Positions 15,801 to 29,636 of a DNA stretch of 64,000 nt are shown one piece after another. The position numbers and the translations under genes are program-made. The notes beneath the pieces were generated by a model. That model saw only the letters and a list, made by a program, of their open reading frames with translations. It was not told the origin of the DNA and searched no databases. Source of the stretch: Aphis gossypii (taxonomy: Eukaryota > Arthropoda > Insecta > Hemiptera > Aphididae); the NCBI RefSeq assembly GCF_020184175.1, contig NC_065531.1, positions 5,539,213 to 5,603,212 on the forward strand. The letters run 5' to 3'. Position 1 is the stretch's first letter. Each line of letters opens with the position of its first letter.

Positions 15801-17040
15801 GCTATAAACGAGTTTTTGATTGTTAAAATGTTTTGAAAGGTTAAATTACGTCTCGGGTAGGTACGTTAATTTAAATGTCAACATAATAGCTTTTAAATGA
15901 AAATCGATATGTGTTTTTTGGTAATAGTAACTCCGTGAGATTTCGAATCAAATTAATTTAAAGAAAATATTTGATAGTAAAAAACAAATAACTAATTTTA
16001 ACTGTACACTTTTATGAACCATGTAAAAACCACAATATCAACATTATCGTTTAATATGTAGATAATAGTATAACGATATATATATTTTCATATCATGATT
16101 TTAAATACCTATATTTTTTTGTAATTTTTCCAATAACTTACTTTCTATTACATCACATAGTGTGATGCTTCAGCTTCACCTTTTTTATTTAAATACACAT
16201 TTCCCAATTCGTTCATAATTAAAATAAAATAAATTATGTTATTAAATTACTAATTGGTTACACACCTTAAAATTTTATTCTAGTCTACTCATAACGATTT
16301 TTATATTATAATTAGTATAATTTCAAGTGCTATACTGTCACGAATAATACAATAAATAAATCACTATAATCTATAAAATTAAAAAAAATAATAATAACTA
16401 TATTATTTAATTACGATGATATGCATACGTACAATAATCATGTCCATGTATATTCACTAAAATATAGTTTTATCAACTAATTCGATACATCATTAATTTT
16501 AATAATTGCATAGAATTGTATTAATTAGACTATATACCTATAACCGTCATTACTCACAATTTATTAGTGGAAAAATATGTAGGAATTTTAATTCATTATT
16601 TTATGTTTATGTGCAATAATATGATTCGATATAGGTACCTATTATAGGTAATAAGGTAATACTTAATTGTTTAAAGAATACGTCTTTAAGAATACTATCA
16701 TTAGTAGGTTGTAGGTATACCATTGAATTCAATCCAATTATTCCAATTGTAAATTATATGAATACCATGGTCCATAGATTCAAATAGGTATATAATTTAA
16801 ATTTTACTCATAAAACGTAAACGGTTTTAATATCATAAATTATATTTTCATACAGAAATTGTAAAAATATTTAACTATTTAAGCATTGTTGTTAGTTGAT
16901 CATGAAAGTATAAATTACGTTGAAAATAATGGTATTGCTATATTTATTCATGAAAAATACATCGAATAATATTTTGCTCAATATTCCTCATAAATGGGGC
17001 AACGATAAAATAATGATAAAATACTTATAAGTTATAGGTA
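9831..17040. other. AT-rich gene-free stretch
   Basis: Mostly AT-rich with no credible coding region. A patch at about 13,680-14,330 is less AT-rich. It includes a small hairpin (arms CGTCCTG/CAGGACG, four-base loop, near 13,733-13,750) and a plus-strand ORF of 137 codons with no domain or codon signature, which I do not accept as a gene. Confidence 0.5.
10545..11035. repeat. Dispersed GGCCGAG-type repeat units
   Basis: A short motif close to GGGCCGAGTTTACA occurs at about 10,550 (degenerate), at 10,575-10,595 in the opposite orientation, at about 10,967-10,982 and at about 11,010-11,025. The first two face each other as an imperfect inverted repeat around an 11-base spacer. The arrangement suggests remnants of a repeat family; no complete element was delimited. 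Confidence 0.4.
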
Positions 17041-17900
17041 ATGGTGCCCCCTGCCGGCTGCCACGCGTCCTCTTGTCGTTTATTATTATTATTATTATTT
17101 TTTAAACCATCTCCGCATAGTTAGTTACTCACCGCAACACGTCGACCAAGTCGATTAAGTAATATTGTATCGGGTTTCGTGACCAAATCGTCGGAGGTCT
17201 AGATTAAGTCATCAGGCGGACACGGTCGTGACGTATACCATCAGAATCCGACGGCTCACTGAAATAATGATACGGCGATAATAGAATAATAAAAATACAA
17301 ATCCGTAATCCGTGCAGTGCATCAATAGAGATTACCGCGACCCGTACGTTGTTTCCCTAGTGGAAATTAAATGGTAGGTTACAGTAAACAATTAGTACGT
17401 TGGCGCTCTGGGGCAGGAAGATACGCCCAAGGTTTATATGGGAATTTGTACTTGGGGTCGGCTGGGGTCAGGAATAAAAACGAAAAAAAGACGACCCAAA
17501 AAACGCCTTGGGGACCGGACGTTTTTTTCATCATATTCACGAATTATTATTACATTCCGGTCTGTGTTATATTGTTGGTGTTTTTTTTTTTTTTTGTTCT
17601 CAATGAAACCAAGCCGGACTGACAAAATTCGACGCTGTGGGTATCATCATCTCTTGGGCCTAGATAATATTTTAATGTCCGTGCCCGATAACGATCATCC
17701 CATACAAAAATATAAAACCGTTGACCACATATGAAGTCAAAGTCCCACAAGACGAAACGGATCGGTAATAGGTTTTATTTTTCCTTAACAATAGCCCCGC
17801 CCTGCCAGCGTTCACAGCGACGCCAGTTTATTAATTTTACTTGGTATTCAGACGTGTCATACCCACGATTATTAAATTTGTTGTTTTGCTTTCTCTCTTC
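17041..17900. other. GC-richer islet
   Basis: Composition shifts toward CpG-rich sequence at about 17,041-17,080 and 17,150-17,880. ORFs of 63-98 codons overlap in several frames and none has recognisable protein features, so I leave the stretch unassigned. It may be regulatory or a non-coding exon. Confidence 0.3.
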
Positions 17901-18773
17901 GATATATATTTATGTGTTTTGATATTATGTATATATTTTTTAAAAGAGTTCGATTGAATATCAATCGGAAACATTCATACCTATACTATCGAGTTTCTTG
18001 TAATAATTATAATAATTGTATAATGTGCATATTGCATGTATATTATAAGACATATAATTATACCCTTAAACGGAAATTACTTACAAATTCAACTAGAAAA
18101 AAAAACATATTTTTGATTTCAAAATTATTACAAATATAACGACAGAGGTTTAGTATTTATTGATATTTACATGCGGCGAAAAAATTATTTATGTTTAATA
18201 CATAAGTCTTTAAGAGTAAGGCAGTTGAGCTTAATTTAATATTTCTAGTAAATAATCTATACTCTATATATAATAATTGAATTTGACATATAATAATCAA
18301 TTGGCTATTTTTGCCAAAAAATATAAAATAATATGATAACAACTATTGACTCATTCAATTTTAAATATCTTTTTTTGTTTTTATTACATACAATGTGAAT
18401 AATTTATTTGTCAGCTAAGTATGTTTTATACATCCATTCATTTTTTATCCATATTTTATAACCATGAATTACATTATATAGTTGTTTAATATGTAATTTC
18501 AATTCCGAAGTCATCGTATTTTGTGTCTTATTATGCATTTCTTACCTCATTCAAATGATCAAACCACACACTAAAACTATCATATAAAATATAAATAAAT
18601 AAAATAAAATAATATTGTATTCTTATGTTTTAGTTACTACCAAAGATAGTTTTTTCGAAATATTTTTTTGACTATATACCAGGATTATCTAAGTACTTAA
18701 TATATAACTTATAGATTAAGTACATAGTTTATATTTCCGTGTTGTACTAAATTAGCTCTATATTTCTTATTAT

Positions 18774-19537
18774 TAAGGCTCGGGAGTTATATGAGCTAAA
18801 ATAATCAAAATAAGCACGAACAAATTGTAAAATATGCATGAAAAAATGATAAATATGCAAAGTATTATTTCAAAATTTAAAAAAAAATATCTTCTGTCGT
18901 TAATAATATACCTACACAAAAACAAATGTAAAAATATAGTAAAATAAATTTATACTTAATATATTTTAATAAACATAATAGAAAACTGGTTGGTATTTTA
19001 ACGTCTTTTTAAATTAAAAAAAATATTTTAAAAGAATAATGTAAAATTTCAATTGTGTACAGCAAATTTAATAACGAATAAATAATAAATAGATATACAA
19101 TAAGTTATGTCGATAAATTATTGATGATAAAATAATATCTTGGCATTTTAAAGCGGTATAGACTAAATGCACATTGTATCACCGTTGTCGTCAAATTAAT
19201 ATTCGACTACAACGATGATAATAAATACCTAAAGAAAAAATGTCGAGTTTTATATTTAATAACTAATATTATTTAAAATAAATGGGTTTTAAGAAAAATA
19301 AATTGTCTTAGAAAATATAAAATATCTTGAATATAGATTACCTACGTATGAAAATCATAAAATAATCATTTTTTTTTCTAAAATCAACTAAATATACAAA
19401 ATAAGTATTTTACATTTTCGATTTTTTAATTTACCATTTTATATTTCTTATTTCTAGCTTGGTTTTGCTATAAGCCTATAACTCAAGAACACATACTACA
19501 CAGAAAAATATGCAAATCCTACAACTTCCGAGCACTA
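18774..19537. mobile_element. hAT-like MITE, 764 bp
   Basis: The ends form an imperfect inverted repeat: left taaggctcgggagttata, and right-end complement tagtgctcggaagttgta. They are flanked by a near-identical 8-bp direct repeat (cttattat at 18,766-18,773, cttattac at 19,538-19,545), which is the hAT signature. The interior is AT-rich with repeated 'atatgcaaa' motifs and has no coding capacity, so it is non-autonomous. It resembles the element at 41,258-41,746 in its ends and subterminal motifs. Confidence 0.65.
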
Positions 19538-22500
19538 CTTATTACCTACTATTACTTAGGTATTATGATTTATATTAAATAATAACATATAGGTAGGTAC
19601 ATAATATATACTCAGTCCAGAACAAAATGTTGAAAACACTTCTAACTAAATATTTATATATTTATAAAAAATAATTTTTTGAATAGTATTAGTATATATT
19701 TTAAAAAAAGTCCACGTATTAACAATGCATCATATTTTATATTATTTATACCTGAGAATTATAACCTAAAGTATTCACACATTCAAATTTATTGGTTTGG
19801 TATTTTCAATACAAACGCGTTCGTTAATTTTATCGAGTAAATTATTCACACTTTATAATATTGGTTTATTTTTATCTTCGACATATTTCATGCACAAGAA
19901 GTCTATAATATGGTAATGGTATTGAGTAAGTTTCATTTGAATTCAAATAAATTTTACATCGGAATATCGAATAATTTTCAACTAATTGGCATTGTATGGA
20001 AAAACAATTTATTGATCGAGTCGAATTCTCGAGTAAAGAATATGGAATATTATATTACATCTAGGTAGGTACCTATATATACCATTTGTATCACGAGCAG
20101 TGTGTATAGTTAAATATTTTTGTCGAAAAAGAAGACACCTTGTGTGTGTGGTTAATTCTGTGGGCATCGTTTCGATATAATACCACGATAATTGATAATA
20201 ATTGATTGACGCCGTCGAGCTTGTAATTTGTATACGAAATGTTAGCTATTGACAACCAGCTGCAGTGCCGGTAGGTCGTATGACGGGCGTGTCGTTGTAA
20301 TTATATGGTAATTATTATTATACAATAATATTCGGAGCCGTCCGTCGATAAAAATGTACATAGTAAAAATTTGAAACGATACTACGTGTGTCTCTGTGTA
20401 CAATATTCCCACGAGATCGCTGTTTGACCGTATATATACACATATTAGCAACATATAATAATATATGCATACGTATTATGCGGTATCCGACGTATTAGTT
20501 TAACATTTTAAGGCGTAGAAAAGCCTCATTAAAAATATTTTGAAAAAAACTTGGTTGAAAGAAAAAAACAACTAGCATAGTGCATAGATCGTTTCGTTAT
20601 CGAATGTTTCAATTATTAATGAATATATATAATAGTATTAATAATAATAATATACATACTCACTACAACAGTCGTTGATGTGACCTACGGGGACTCGATT
20701 CTTTGCTATAGTAATAGTCAGATGATTTAACAATATTATATTATTTCGGTAATATTTATTAGGTGTTTGTTTTTGAAGGCACCTATAATAATATGTACGT
20801 GTATATATTATGTATATAGCTGAGTTGGATGTACGTCCGCCACTCTTTCCTCGAGGGCTGATATCACACGGTTACGACTTTACGAGTACATAACATTGCT
20901 GGTGCTTGTGTGAATACTGTAAATATATAGTAATATGTAAACGTGTTCAATAATAATATATCACATCAAACTTATTGTATTTCAATTATGATTTCCAAAA
21001 CAAACATTCTCAACAATAGCTTGGGGGCATTGAGCTGTGAAATCCCATAGAGTACATTGAGTGTTTTCTAACCAATTATCATCCATCGTAAATTAAATAA
21101 ACTTTAATCAATTATTATTATTATCATATAAGTTGGTTACTATTATATCATGGTCTTATTCATTCTTCAATCGTGATATAGGTAAGGATAATTTGCATTT
21201 TATTATGTATCTATATTTTTTTTTTGTGGTTGTGGTAGTTGGTTTTATATTTTCAAGAAATTCGAACATTTATAATAACTTATAATAGAATTAAGTACCT
21301 AGTTCTCTTGCGTATAAATAGGTAAAACACTATTATATCTTATTGTATCACGACGGACGATGTCATTTTGTCGTCTATTATACTTATACATCTATTCATT
21401 ATTTAATATCAACTAAACAAAAGTAGTTTATAGATATATTTTGTTTAAAGTACAAACATTGACATAAAACCAACTATATAATACACTATTATTAAGCATT
21501 TATTGTCTGAAAATAAAATAATTATGCAATCTATAAAATTGTGAAATATAGTATATTATGTAGATAGTTGGGTGGTTGTATAGTTTATTTAAAGTTCAAC
21601 AAAACCTAACCTTGCTCTTTGTAACTTTTATGTGTATTTTCTAGTGTAATATATAATTTATACTATACTAATGTATTTTTTTTAAATATATAAACTGATT
21701 TACGTATATGATTAATAATTATGGTACCTATAACTAATTATTTTTAAGTATAAAGTAATCGATTGTCATTTTTTATAACTTATACAAAACTTATAAATCA
21801 CAACACTACCTGACTACCTATACCGTTCTTATAGTTATATAATACAAAAGATAACATAACAATGCCAATAAAAATAAAAAGTTTAATCAACTACACAATT
21901 TTCATAGTTTAACTATGTATATTGTATAATATACAACACTTGGTATCTAATACCTATATGTGATACGTCTTATACCTTATATATACGCAAGTCTGGATTT
22001 CACCACGTCACGGATCGTAAAATGTAATATTGTCTGGCTGCCCGCTGTCTGAACTTAACGCTATGTACATTTTATACATAGGCATGTATTATATAAGATA
22101 TAAGCTCTGAAATTCTGAATGAACGGTATTTAACTATTCTTAAAATAATTCAAATAACACATCCAATAAGGACATTGAAATAAATAATATAATATTTATA
22201 TATTTCAAAATCATGTCGATAAATATAGGTATAGCAATATAGCATAGGGTCACTGAACCAACTAATTTTTAATACTTTGAGAAATATAAACATGAAAAGT
22301 ATAGGTACAGTTTATTTTTATGTGAATAATAGTATATTAAAATATCTAATTATATACAACAAAAAAGAACAAATATAAATAAATGTTTATAATATACCTA
22401 GAACATAATAATTGTCATAATTTATATTTAATACTAATAATAAATAATAAGCTAATTTATGTATGTACAATTTCTGTTTAAACTTTAAAAATATTATAGT

Positions 22501-23126
22501 GTACAGTTTTATACTTTGAGTGATTACAATAGTTTGTAAGGGTGATATTTTTGAAAATATGTTTGATTAATATAATTTTTCAAGCAATCATGCTAAGATA
22601 TTATTCATATTTATAAAAATGTATTTATTCCGACGAGATTGATCAAATATAAAAAATAATTTAATTCGGTTTACATTGAAAAATATAAAAATATAATTAT
22701 TATCGAGATTTCAAAAGCTGAAAAATAAAAATTAATTGTAATAATTAACAACTATTATAAATAAATATTATACTTAAACAGGACACACTACAGGAATTGG
22801 ACAAAAAACAATATCATTTCTACTTTCTATGAAAACAAGTAGTAAAATACTCGTGTCTCGTATTATAATATACATAAAGATATTTTAAACTATTATTTAG
22901 TATTTAAACTTTATTATGTGTATTATTAGCAATATTTGTCATTTTGCAAGCCAAATTTCATGACACACCTAGTAAGAATAATAAACGTAAGGCGTGGCAT
23001 ACATTATTTATTAAATACACAATAAATTTAGTAAAATATAATATTGTGTATTTGTATACCTACGTGCACTTGGGGATTTTTGATGGGATAATATTGTGGA
23101 CACAGAACGTAGAAGCTTCGTTGTAC

Positions 23127-23154
23127 CCACGATTTAAGATATCTTAAATCGTGG
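23127..23154. repeat. Perfect 28-bp palindrome
   Basis: Two 14-base arms (left arm CCACGATTTAAGAT) are exact reverse complements with no loop. GTAC lies directly before the palindrome and again two bases after it, which could be a 4-bp target duplication. The arm shares CACGRTTTAAGATA with the palindrome at 37,825-37,858, so these may be two members of a miniature foldback family. Confidence 0.7.
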
Positions 23155-26100
23155 TCGTACCTTATCAATCTAATCTAATTAGTGAGTAAAATATTATGTA
23201 TAGGCATATAGTCTATACCAATCTACCGTTGTATATAGTATTTATTTTGCTGTTTATATTATAATAACAAAATATAAAAAAAGATATTATATGCGTGATT
23301 TGGTTCGAGACCTATAATAATACTGACATGACTGAGGTCTCACGACAATATATACGGGTGCCAGTGGACCGATAGAAACTAAACAATGTCGAAGTGAGCA
23401 CCTATATCCACTATAATATAATATAACCACAGTGAACACGAAGCAGGCGGCGTAATAACAAGAATATGGCAGAACACAATCAGTAAACGATTATTTACGT
23501 GATCCTCAAGTCACAATGTGTAATGAAAAATCATATTAATCGTGAGTTATAATTTTATATTATTATACTATTATGCGAATGCCGCTATTCACGTGTATAA
23601 TATAATATTATACATTTATACAGAATTATGTAGGACGACTGCTATAGAGGACGCACGATAGATACGTTGCTAAAATTCTCGAGTAATAGCCATCTCATAG
23701 CGGTATATTATAGGGAAAAAGCCCGAAAAACTATAATAATCATATGGATTTGCATAAATCAATAATCACGTCGATGGTGAGAAGAAACTAAATAATCAAT
23801 CTAATAATATTTCGTAGGATAATATAAAAGACAACTATTATAACGTCATAGATTTTTGTAGATCGTGCGCTCTATTTACCCCTCTATAAATATTACTCAT
23901 TAATAATGTATAGACTATTGTCTATATAGCCATTATAGTGCCGGCAACCTATAGTTTGTAGGTTTCCTCCGTTTCCGGTATATAATTAAAAATTATTATA
24001 TTGAATGTAGATTAAATGCCACATTAGGTTATCAAACGACTAATATAACAAACACTGCGATGATCATAATATTATAATCGAATACTCGTATTTAAATACT
24101 GACAAGCCCCGTATAATATTTACGAATAAAAACGTTTAATGTAATATTAATTCAGCAACAACGTTACACGAACAACATTTTTAAATTACATGACAGCTAA
24201 AACGTTTTTCCGTTGAATTCGTGTGTACAAAATTAATCAATACGCTTACCTTATACCATTATTATTATTATTATTATTATTTTATTTATATATTTTCTTT
24301 CGATAAAACTAATAAAATATCTGTTAGAGTTGAAAAAATATGTACTTATACAGGCATACAGAACATTTTGCATGATAAACAATAAAATAGTTTATTGAAA
24401 CAAAGATGCACGCAATACAATATGCGAACAGCGAAAACGAGTCTGGTAAAATCGAGATGCTTGTAAAATATTCGACATAGTATAATAATATTACACTATT
24501 GAACGTTAGAACGGCTTACACACTATATATCGATACAAACATAGTCGGACAGTTGTCGGTGGCGCGGACTCATAAACTCGAAATTTGCATGTCGGAAACT
24601 TGCAACATCTATGAGAATTAGCTTGGTTACTAAACCTAAATCGTTCAAAATATATGCGGATATTATACAGTATTCTGCAGTGCTAAGGTTGCATACCAAG
24701 TCTATAGTTTAAAAAACGGTTGACAAAAATTATTAATAAATAAAAAATAGGTATATAATTACTAGATATCTTTCTAGTAATTAATGAATTATTAATGTTT
24801 TTGGCTTACATAAATTAATTTAAATTTAAATTTTATGGAATTAAATATCAGTTAAATTTTTATAAAATAATCAATTTACTTTATTATTTATTTGAAATTG
24901 TATGTATTTTCATTTAGGAGGAGATTAATTATTAATACGAATGATAATTTAATTTAAATATTCATTTTTATGGTTCATAAAGTTTTATCTATATTTATTT
25001 ATTTTTTCGTGGGGGGGGGGGTGTTTGTATGTTTTAAAAAAATGTAGCAACTAATATCTTACCTCCTTCTGTTTTTTATGCCACTTTATAGATTATAAAT
25101 ATTACATTTAAGAAAAATTGATTGTGCTCGTGTATAATATTGTAATAGCGACTTCTTTAAATCATCTAATGTCCAGGATAATTACTTGGAGTTTTTATGT
25201 AATACATATTACTAAATATTCGGCTTAACGCCTAATACTATTACTATATATACTGTAAGGTACATGAACTGATATTTAAATTCATAATCAAATTAAAACC
25301 GATTATTGATAGGTGTTTACTTTTTTTGTTGCTGAGAGGTTTTCACGAGAGTCGGTAACTGGATATCCAATTACAATGTTTGTCCATAGATCTAAACATA
25401 TATAACTTTACTATCCCGATTATTATTTTTATTATTAAATTATATTATAATATAAACTATATGTTTATAGTGTCTATAGGTATCAATGTACTATCTTATA
25501 AATATCCATATAATAACCATTAACTGTTCTTATAGGGTTTAAATTATGTTTGTATTTGCGTTTAAATTTAGTATGAAAATACATTATGCCATATTGGACG
25601 ATCGTGTCTATTTAGTTTATGTCTATAATCTATATTTTAGTATAAAATGCATTACAAAAATTATTTTTGGGTGTTAGCGTGTCTGCATGTATAATAATAA
25701 TATAATGCCCTCCTGTTGTATATTAAATAATCGTTTAACGTCATTTTGTAAACATCACCTTAATATATTATACTCTGCAGCGACATGGCACGACTGCACT
25801 GCACGCGAAACAAAATATTTGTGTGACAATCGACGACTGTATCATAGAATACAGATAAATTATGTTTCATTTTTAAAAATTAAACGGAGCATAAAATCCC
25901 AACTGTATAATAATATATATTATTTATATTTTATAAGGATGATATTATTGTGTTCGTTGTATATTATTATTATTTTCGTGTACCCGCTCTTGAATTTTTT
26001 ACGCTACTTATACTTGCAGCTAACTCAATAATACGGTTCTAAGTAGGTTAGTAAATAATTCTTATGTAATGCATAAAAAAAAGCCTTTTTTAGATACAAG

Positions 26101-27350
26101 GTTTCTGACGACAATATTAAACATTTTTATGATTTTATTTCAGTTATTCCAAATACTTCTCCGAGTACCTTACATAGTTACGTCATCCATTTTTTCATTT
26201 TTTGCTTGTAGTCGGAAAGGGAGGGAAATTATTGTAATTATTATTGTCTTTCAGTTAGACATTCAAATACATTTAGGACTTTTTATCACGAAGTTGTTAA
26301 ATTATAAAAGTTATAGTATTGATTGTATAAATAATTGCTTTTTAGTTCAAAACTGCAGACGGATAAAGCAGAGGAATTCAGCTATAGTATAAAAAAGATT
26401 TTATCTTCTAACGGGACGATACGTGTGCTCGTATGCACACGAATATCTAAGTATCGTAAAAACTGATTATTTATCGCATGTCGGTCATTTAGATAGTGTA
26501 CTGCACTCATATTACGTTAGTATTGCATTGTTGTGTATATAGCTAGATATTATACATGTTACACAACCGGCCGATTTTCGTATTTAATTATTATAATATA
26601 TAATATTATTTATTTTAAACAGTATTTTACACCGTACCGTCTGTTGTACAGATACCTGTATTGGTCTACATGATATATTATAATATTATATTGTAATTAT
26701 GACTATAATATAATACTCGGACCGATGAATTTTTTTTCAAATATTACAATATTACCTATATGTATAAGTTATAGTATTATGGGTATGATATAGTAGTCTG
26801 GCCGGGACAATTATCGGGAAAAAGGAAACCCGGTTCCGCCGCACCTGTTGTTTGCGGGACGACCATTAAAATAAGAATGAGAACAACACAGCTCCGACGA
26901 CGACTTGTCGAACACCTCTGTTAACGTCCTGCCCGCGCGCTGGACACGACACATCCGAACACGATAAAGCTTTATTACACACACGCGCGCCGCGTCGTAC
27001 AATATCGGAAATGGCGTCCTATCTTCCCAAACATGTACCTACCTATATATAATAATATGTATATTATTATATTATCGTTACCCGCTTGTATTTTATTGTT
27101 TGGCGCCCGCCGCCGATCACCGTGTGCCTGTAAATTATTATTATACTATATAATACACGTATACCGATGGAAGGTACCTGTATACTTATATGCGTGTAAT
27201 CTTGAGAAAAAAATTCTTTCTTTTTTTTTTTTCGTGCCTGAATGTGTTCAATTCTTTCTTTATTATTATTATTATTATTCACACAAATACCGATGTCGGT
27301 GCACCATAAAACGTCGCCCGAACCAGATAACGCTATTAGGGCCATATCGT

Positions 27351-27366
27351 CGAGCTCGCGAGCTCG
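27351..27366. repeat. Perfect 16-bp CpG palindrome
   Basis: Two copies of CGAGCTCG stand head to tail, giving a perfect self-complementary 16-mer, followed by more CG steps. It may be a chance product of the CpG-rich composition or a dyad binding site. Confidence 0.6.
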
Positions 27367-27427
27367 CGCGACGGCTAATTAGTTAGGTCGGTTGTCGTGT
27401 TTTTCACTCGCCGACGTGGCAAAGGTG

Positions 27428-27453
27428 ACACACACACACACACACACACACAC
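27428..27453. repeat. (AC)13 microsatellite
   Basis: An uninterrupted dinucleotide run of 26 bases. It is responsible for the cysteine/valine runs of the spurious minus-strand ORF across it. Confidence 0.95.
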
Positions 27454-27600
27454 GTGCACTCGTACTCACTAACGACCGGTTTTCGGCCACTGTAGCCGTT
27501 AATCAAGTGCCGCGACGCTATACAGATCGCGCGTATAGCACAACCACGATGACAGAATAGTGAGAATAATATGAGAAGAAAAAAAAAATCCAAATACAAG

Positions 27601-29581
27601 GACGAGCTTTGTATTCAACGGTTAATATGCACATAAATACATATTATTATATTGTATATTATTTGTATGGGATCTGTTACTTGTTATCATCATATTAATT
27701 TCAAGTTTATTCGTGTGCTCGGTCTCAGAGATGATTGTCACTTGGTATGTTATTATATTTAAGGAAGGTCCGGAGACGAATTCAATGGACATAAATATAT
27801 AATACGTAGCATATTATATAGGTACCACTAATTAAATTGATGCCAGCGATAATGGTGTCGTAATGTCGTTTGGGGTGGAATCGTTTTATAATTTGTGTTA
27901 CCAATGTGAAGAATATAGGTACCGAGATTTTCGTTGGTATGCTATTATATTATTTACATTTACATTTAAATAAAAAACGATTAGTTTTAATCGTTTTTAA
28001 TTTTCAATTAAAATGGTATAACAGAAAAAAAAAATTAATTATGAAGTTTTTAGTTTAGGACAGACTATAATAATATATATATTAGGTATAATAAATATAA
28101 TGTGTACACCGATTATTATTGTTATTCGTTAGTCAACGTATACACCTACTTTATTGTTAGGTAAAATATTTTAATATGATACATTCCATTTAAAATTAAT
28201 ATATTGTTAATTCAAAAATATTAGTTGTATAGCCAATGATTCTTACATTTTTTTAAGAAAATTGTTCTTTTAATACTACTAAATAATCATTACTTTTTTT
28301 TTTTTTTGATTATCTACTAACTATTTTTAAATTCAAAGTTATACTTATAAAGTATTTTTATTATTTATTAAAATTTTGTATTATTTAGCATATATTTATA
28401 ACCATATTTTTTTGATTCACAGACAACTTATAGGTATTTGTTTAAAATATTTGAACTAATAAAAAGTTACTTAATGGTATTTATTAGCGTTTGACATTGC
28501 CTAATACACAAGTATTTTGTCTTGTGCACCTATTAGAAAATAAATACATGGAAGATAATTTTATATTATATATTCCTTTAATAATTGTATGACACCTGTG
28601 TATCTGCAAATGTCATTTTTTCTTTTGTTCCTATCTAGTGGCTAGTAAGTACGTATGGAATTTAATTATTTTTCAATTGTTAATAACGAGTTAGTACATA
28701 AAAGCAATATTCTTACAACGACGATGACCTGATTTTACGATTGTGAATTTTATGTGAATATGTGATGGTTATAAGAACGTCAGTTTATTACTGATGCCAC
28801 GATGAGCCTATTACATCGATGTTGTTGGAAAATTTATTTTCATCTTATCATCATAAACTTATGTCACGAGAGTAAAATAACTATACCTCGAAAAATGCTG
28901 ACTGTCGACATTGTTTTATTGTTGATAAATTTCATATTTTATAATAACACGAGCAATGAACGAGGTCGCAATCACATTGTTTTGAGTCCGGTTATCACTG
29001 CGGGTGACCGTCTACACCCTATATTATTAACTTAAGACAGCTTATAGAAAACAATTGGACGTGGGTTGATAAAATTGCAGTTGTCAAATTTCATAGTTAT
29101 ATTTACTTTGTAGTAAATTCTGTACCGTATATACTAAAATAATATAATATAATATATTAATATATATTACATTATTGCATTAAAAAATGTTGTTATAATT
29201 TTAATTAAGTTCTTAGGTCAATAGTCAATAATTTTTTATGTTTTCAATGTTTTCATTAATATTGGTATATGCAATAACCTTACACATATACAAAATGATC
29301 CTTTTAACGTAAGACACTTATAATTTTTGTTTTAATGAGTGTCCTATGTTAAATGATTACCCTGTAGAATCAATCGCATATAATATATAATTTATTGTCA
29401 TAGTAATTATACCCGAGATTTATTAAATAAATGCAAGCAAGTTCAATAAACATAGTACCTACTTGCATTTGATATTTTTATTTTATAATTTGTAAGTATA
29501 TTAAACATTTATTTTAATTCAATGCATACATAAAATATGTATTATTCAAAATAGGTTTAGTTTTAATTTAATTTGTTTTAG
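27601..29581. other. AT-rich upstream region of the coiled-coil gene
   Basis: No accepted coding sequence. A weak initiator-like TCAGT near 28,780 and a possible splice acceptor at 29,576-29,581 (TTTTAG) directly before the open frame of the next gene suggest that a non-coding 5' exon may lie in this interval. I could not place it. Confidence 0.4.
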
Positions 29582-29636
29582 AAATTCACTGTCAAAAAAA
29601 TTTCGATTTGTTAAAAATACGTGTTTTATTTTTACG

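Larger units (their letters stand above)
17901..26780. other. AT-rich gene-free stretch with one MITE
   Basis: No convincing gene. Contents are the hAT-like MITE at 18,774-19,537, mildly GC-richer patches near 20,220-20,450 and 20,680-20,890, the palindrome at 23,127-23,154, ATT repeats near 24,260-24,280 and an 11-base G run at 25,011-25,021. Short ORFs at 25,687-26,392 are AT-rich and featureless. Confidence 0.5.
26781..27600. other. CpG-rich islet, possible regulatory DNA
   Basis: CpG-rich patches at about 26,800-27,010 and 27,280-27,560 flank AT-rich DNA. The stretch contains an E-box (CACCTG), a CTAATTAG homeodomain-type core near 27,374-27,381, a palindrome at 27,351-27,366 and a CA microsatellite. 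ORFs here are short, overlap on both strands and read through the simple repeats. A distal enhancer or promoter for the gene starting near 29.6 kb is possible but undemonstrated. Confidence 0.35.

Noticed and set aside
25687..26392. Two consecutive plus-strand ORFs of 114 and 107 codons
   Set aside because: Composition matches surrounding AT-rich DNA (Ile/Leu/Tyr-rich translations), no motif and no splice logic linking them.
27033..27386. Plus-strand 117-codon ORF
   Set aside because: Its body reads through T and ATT simple repeats (runs of Phe and Tyr); overlapped by an equally long antisense ORF.
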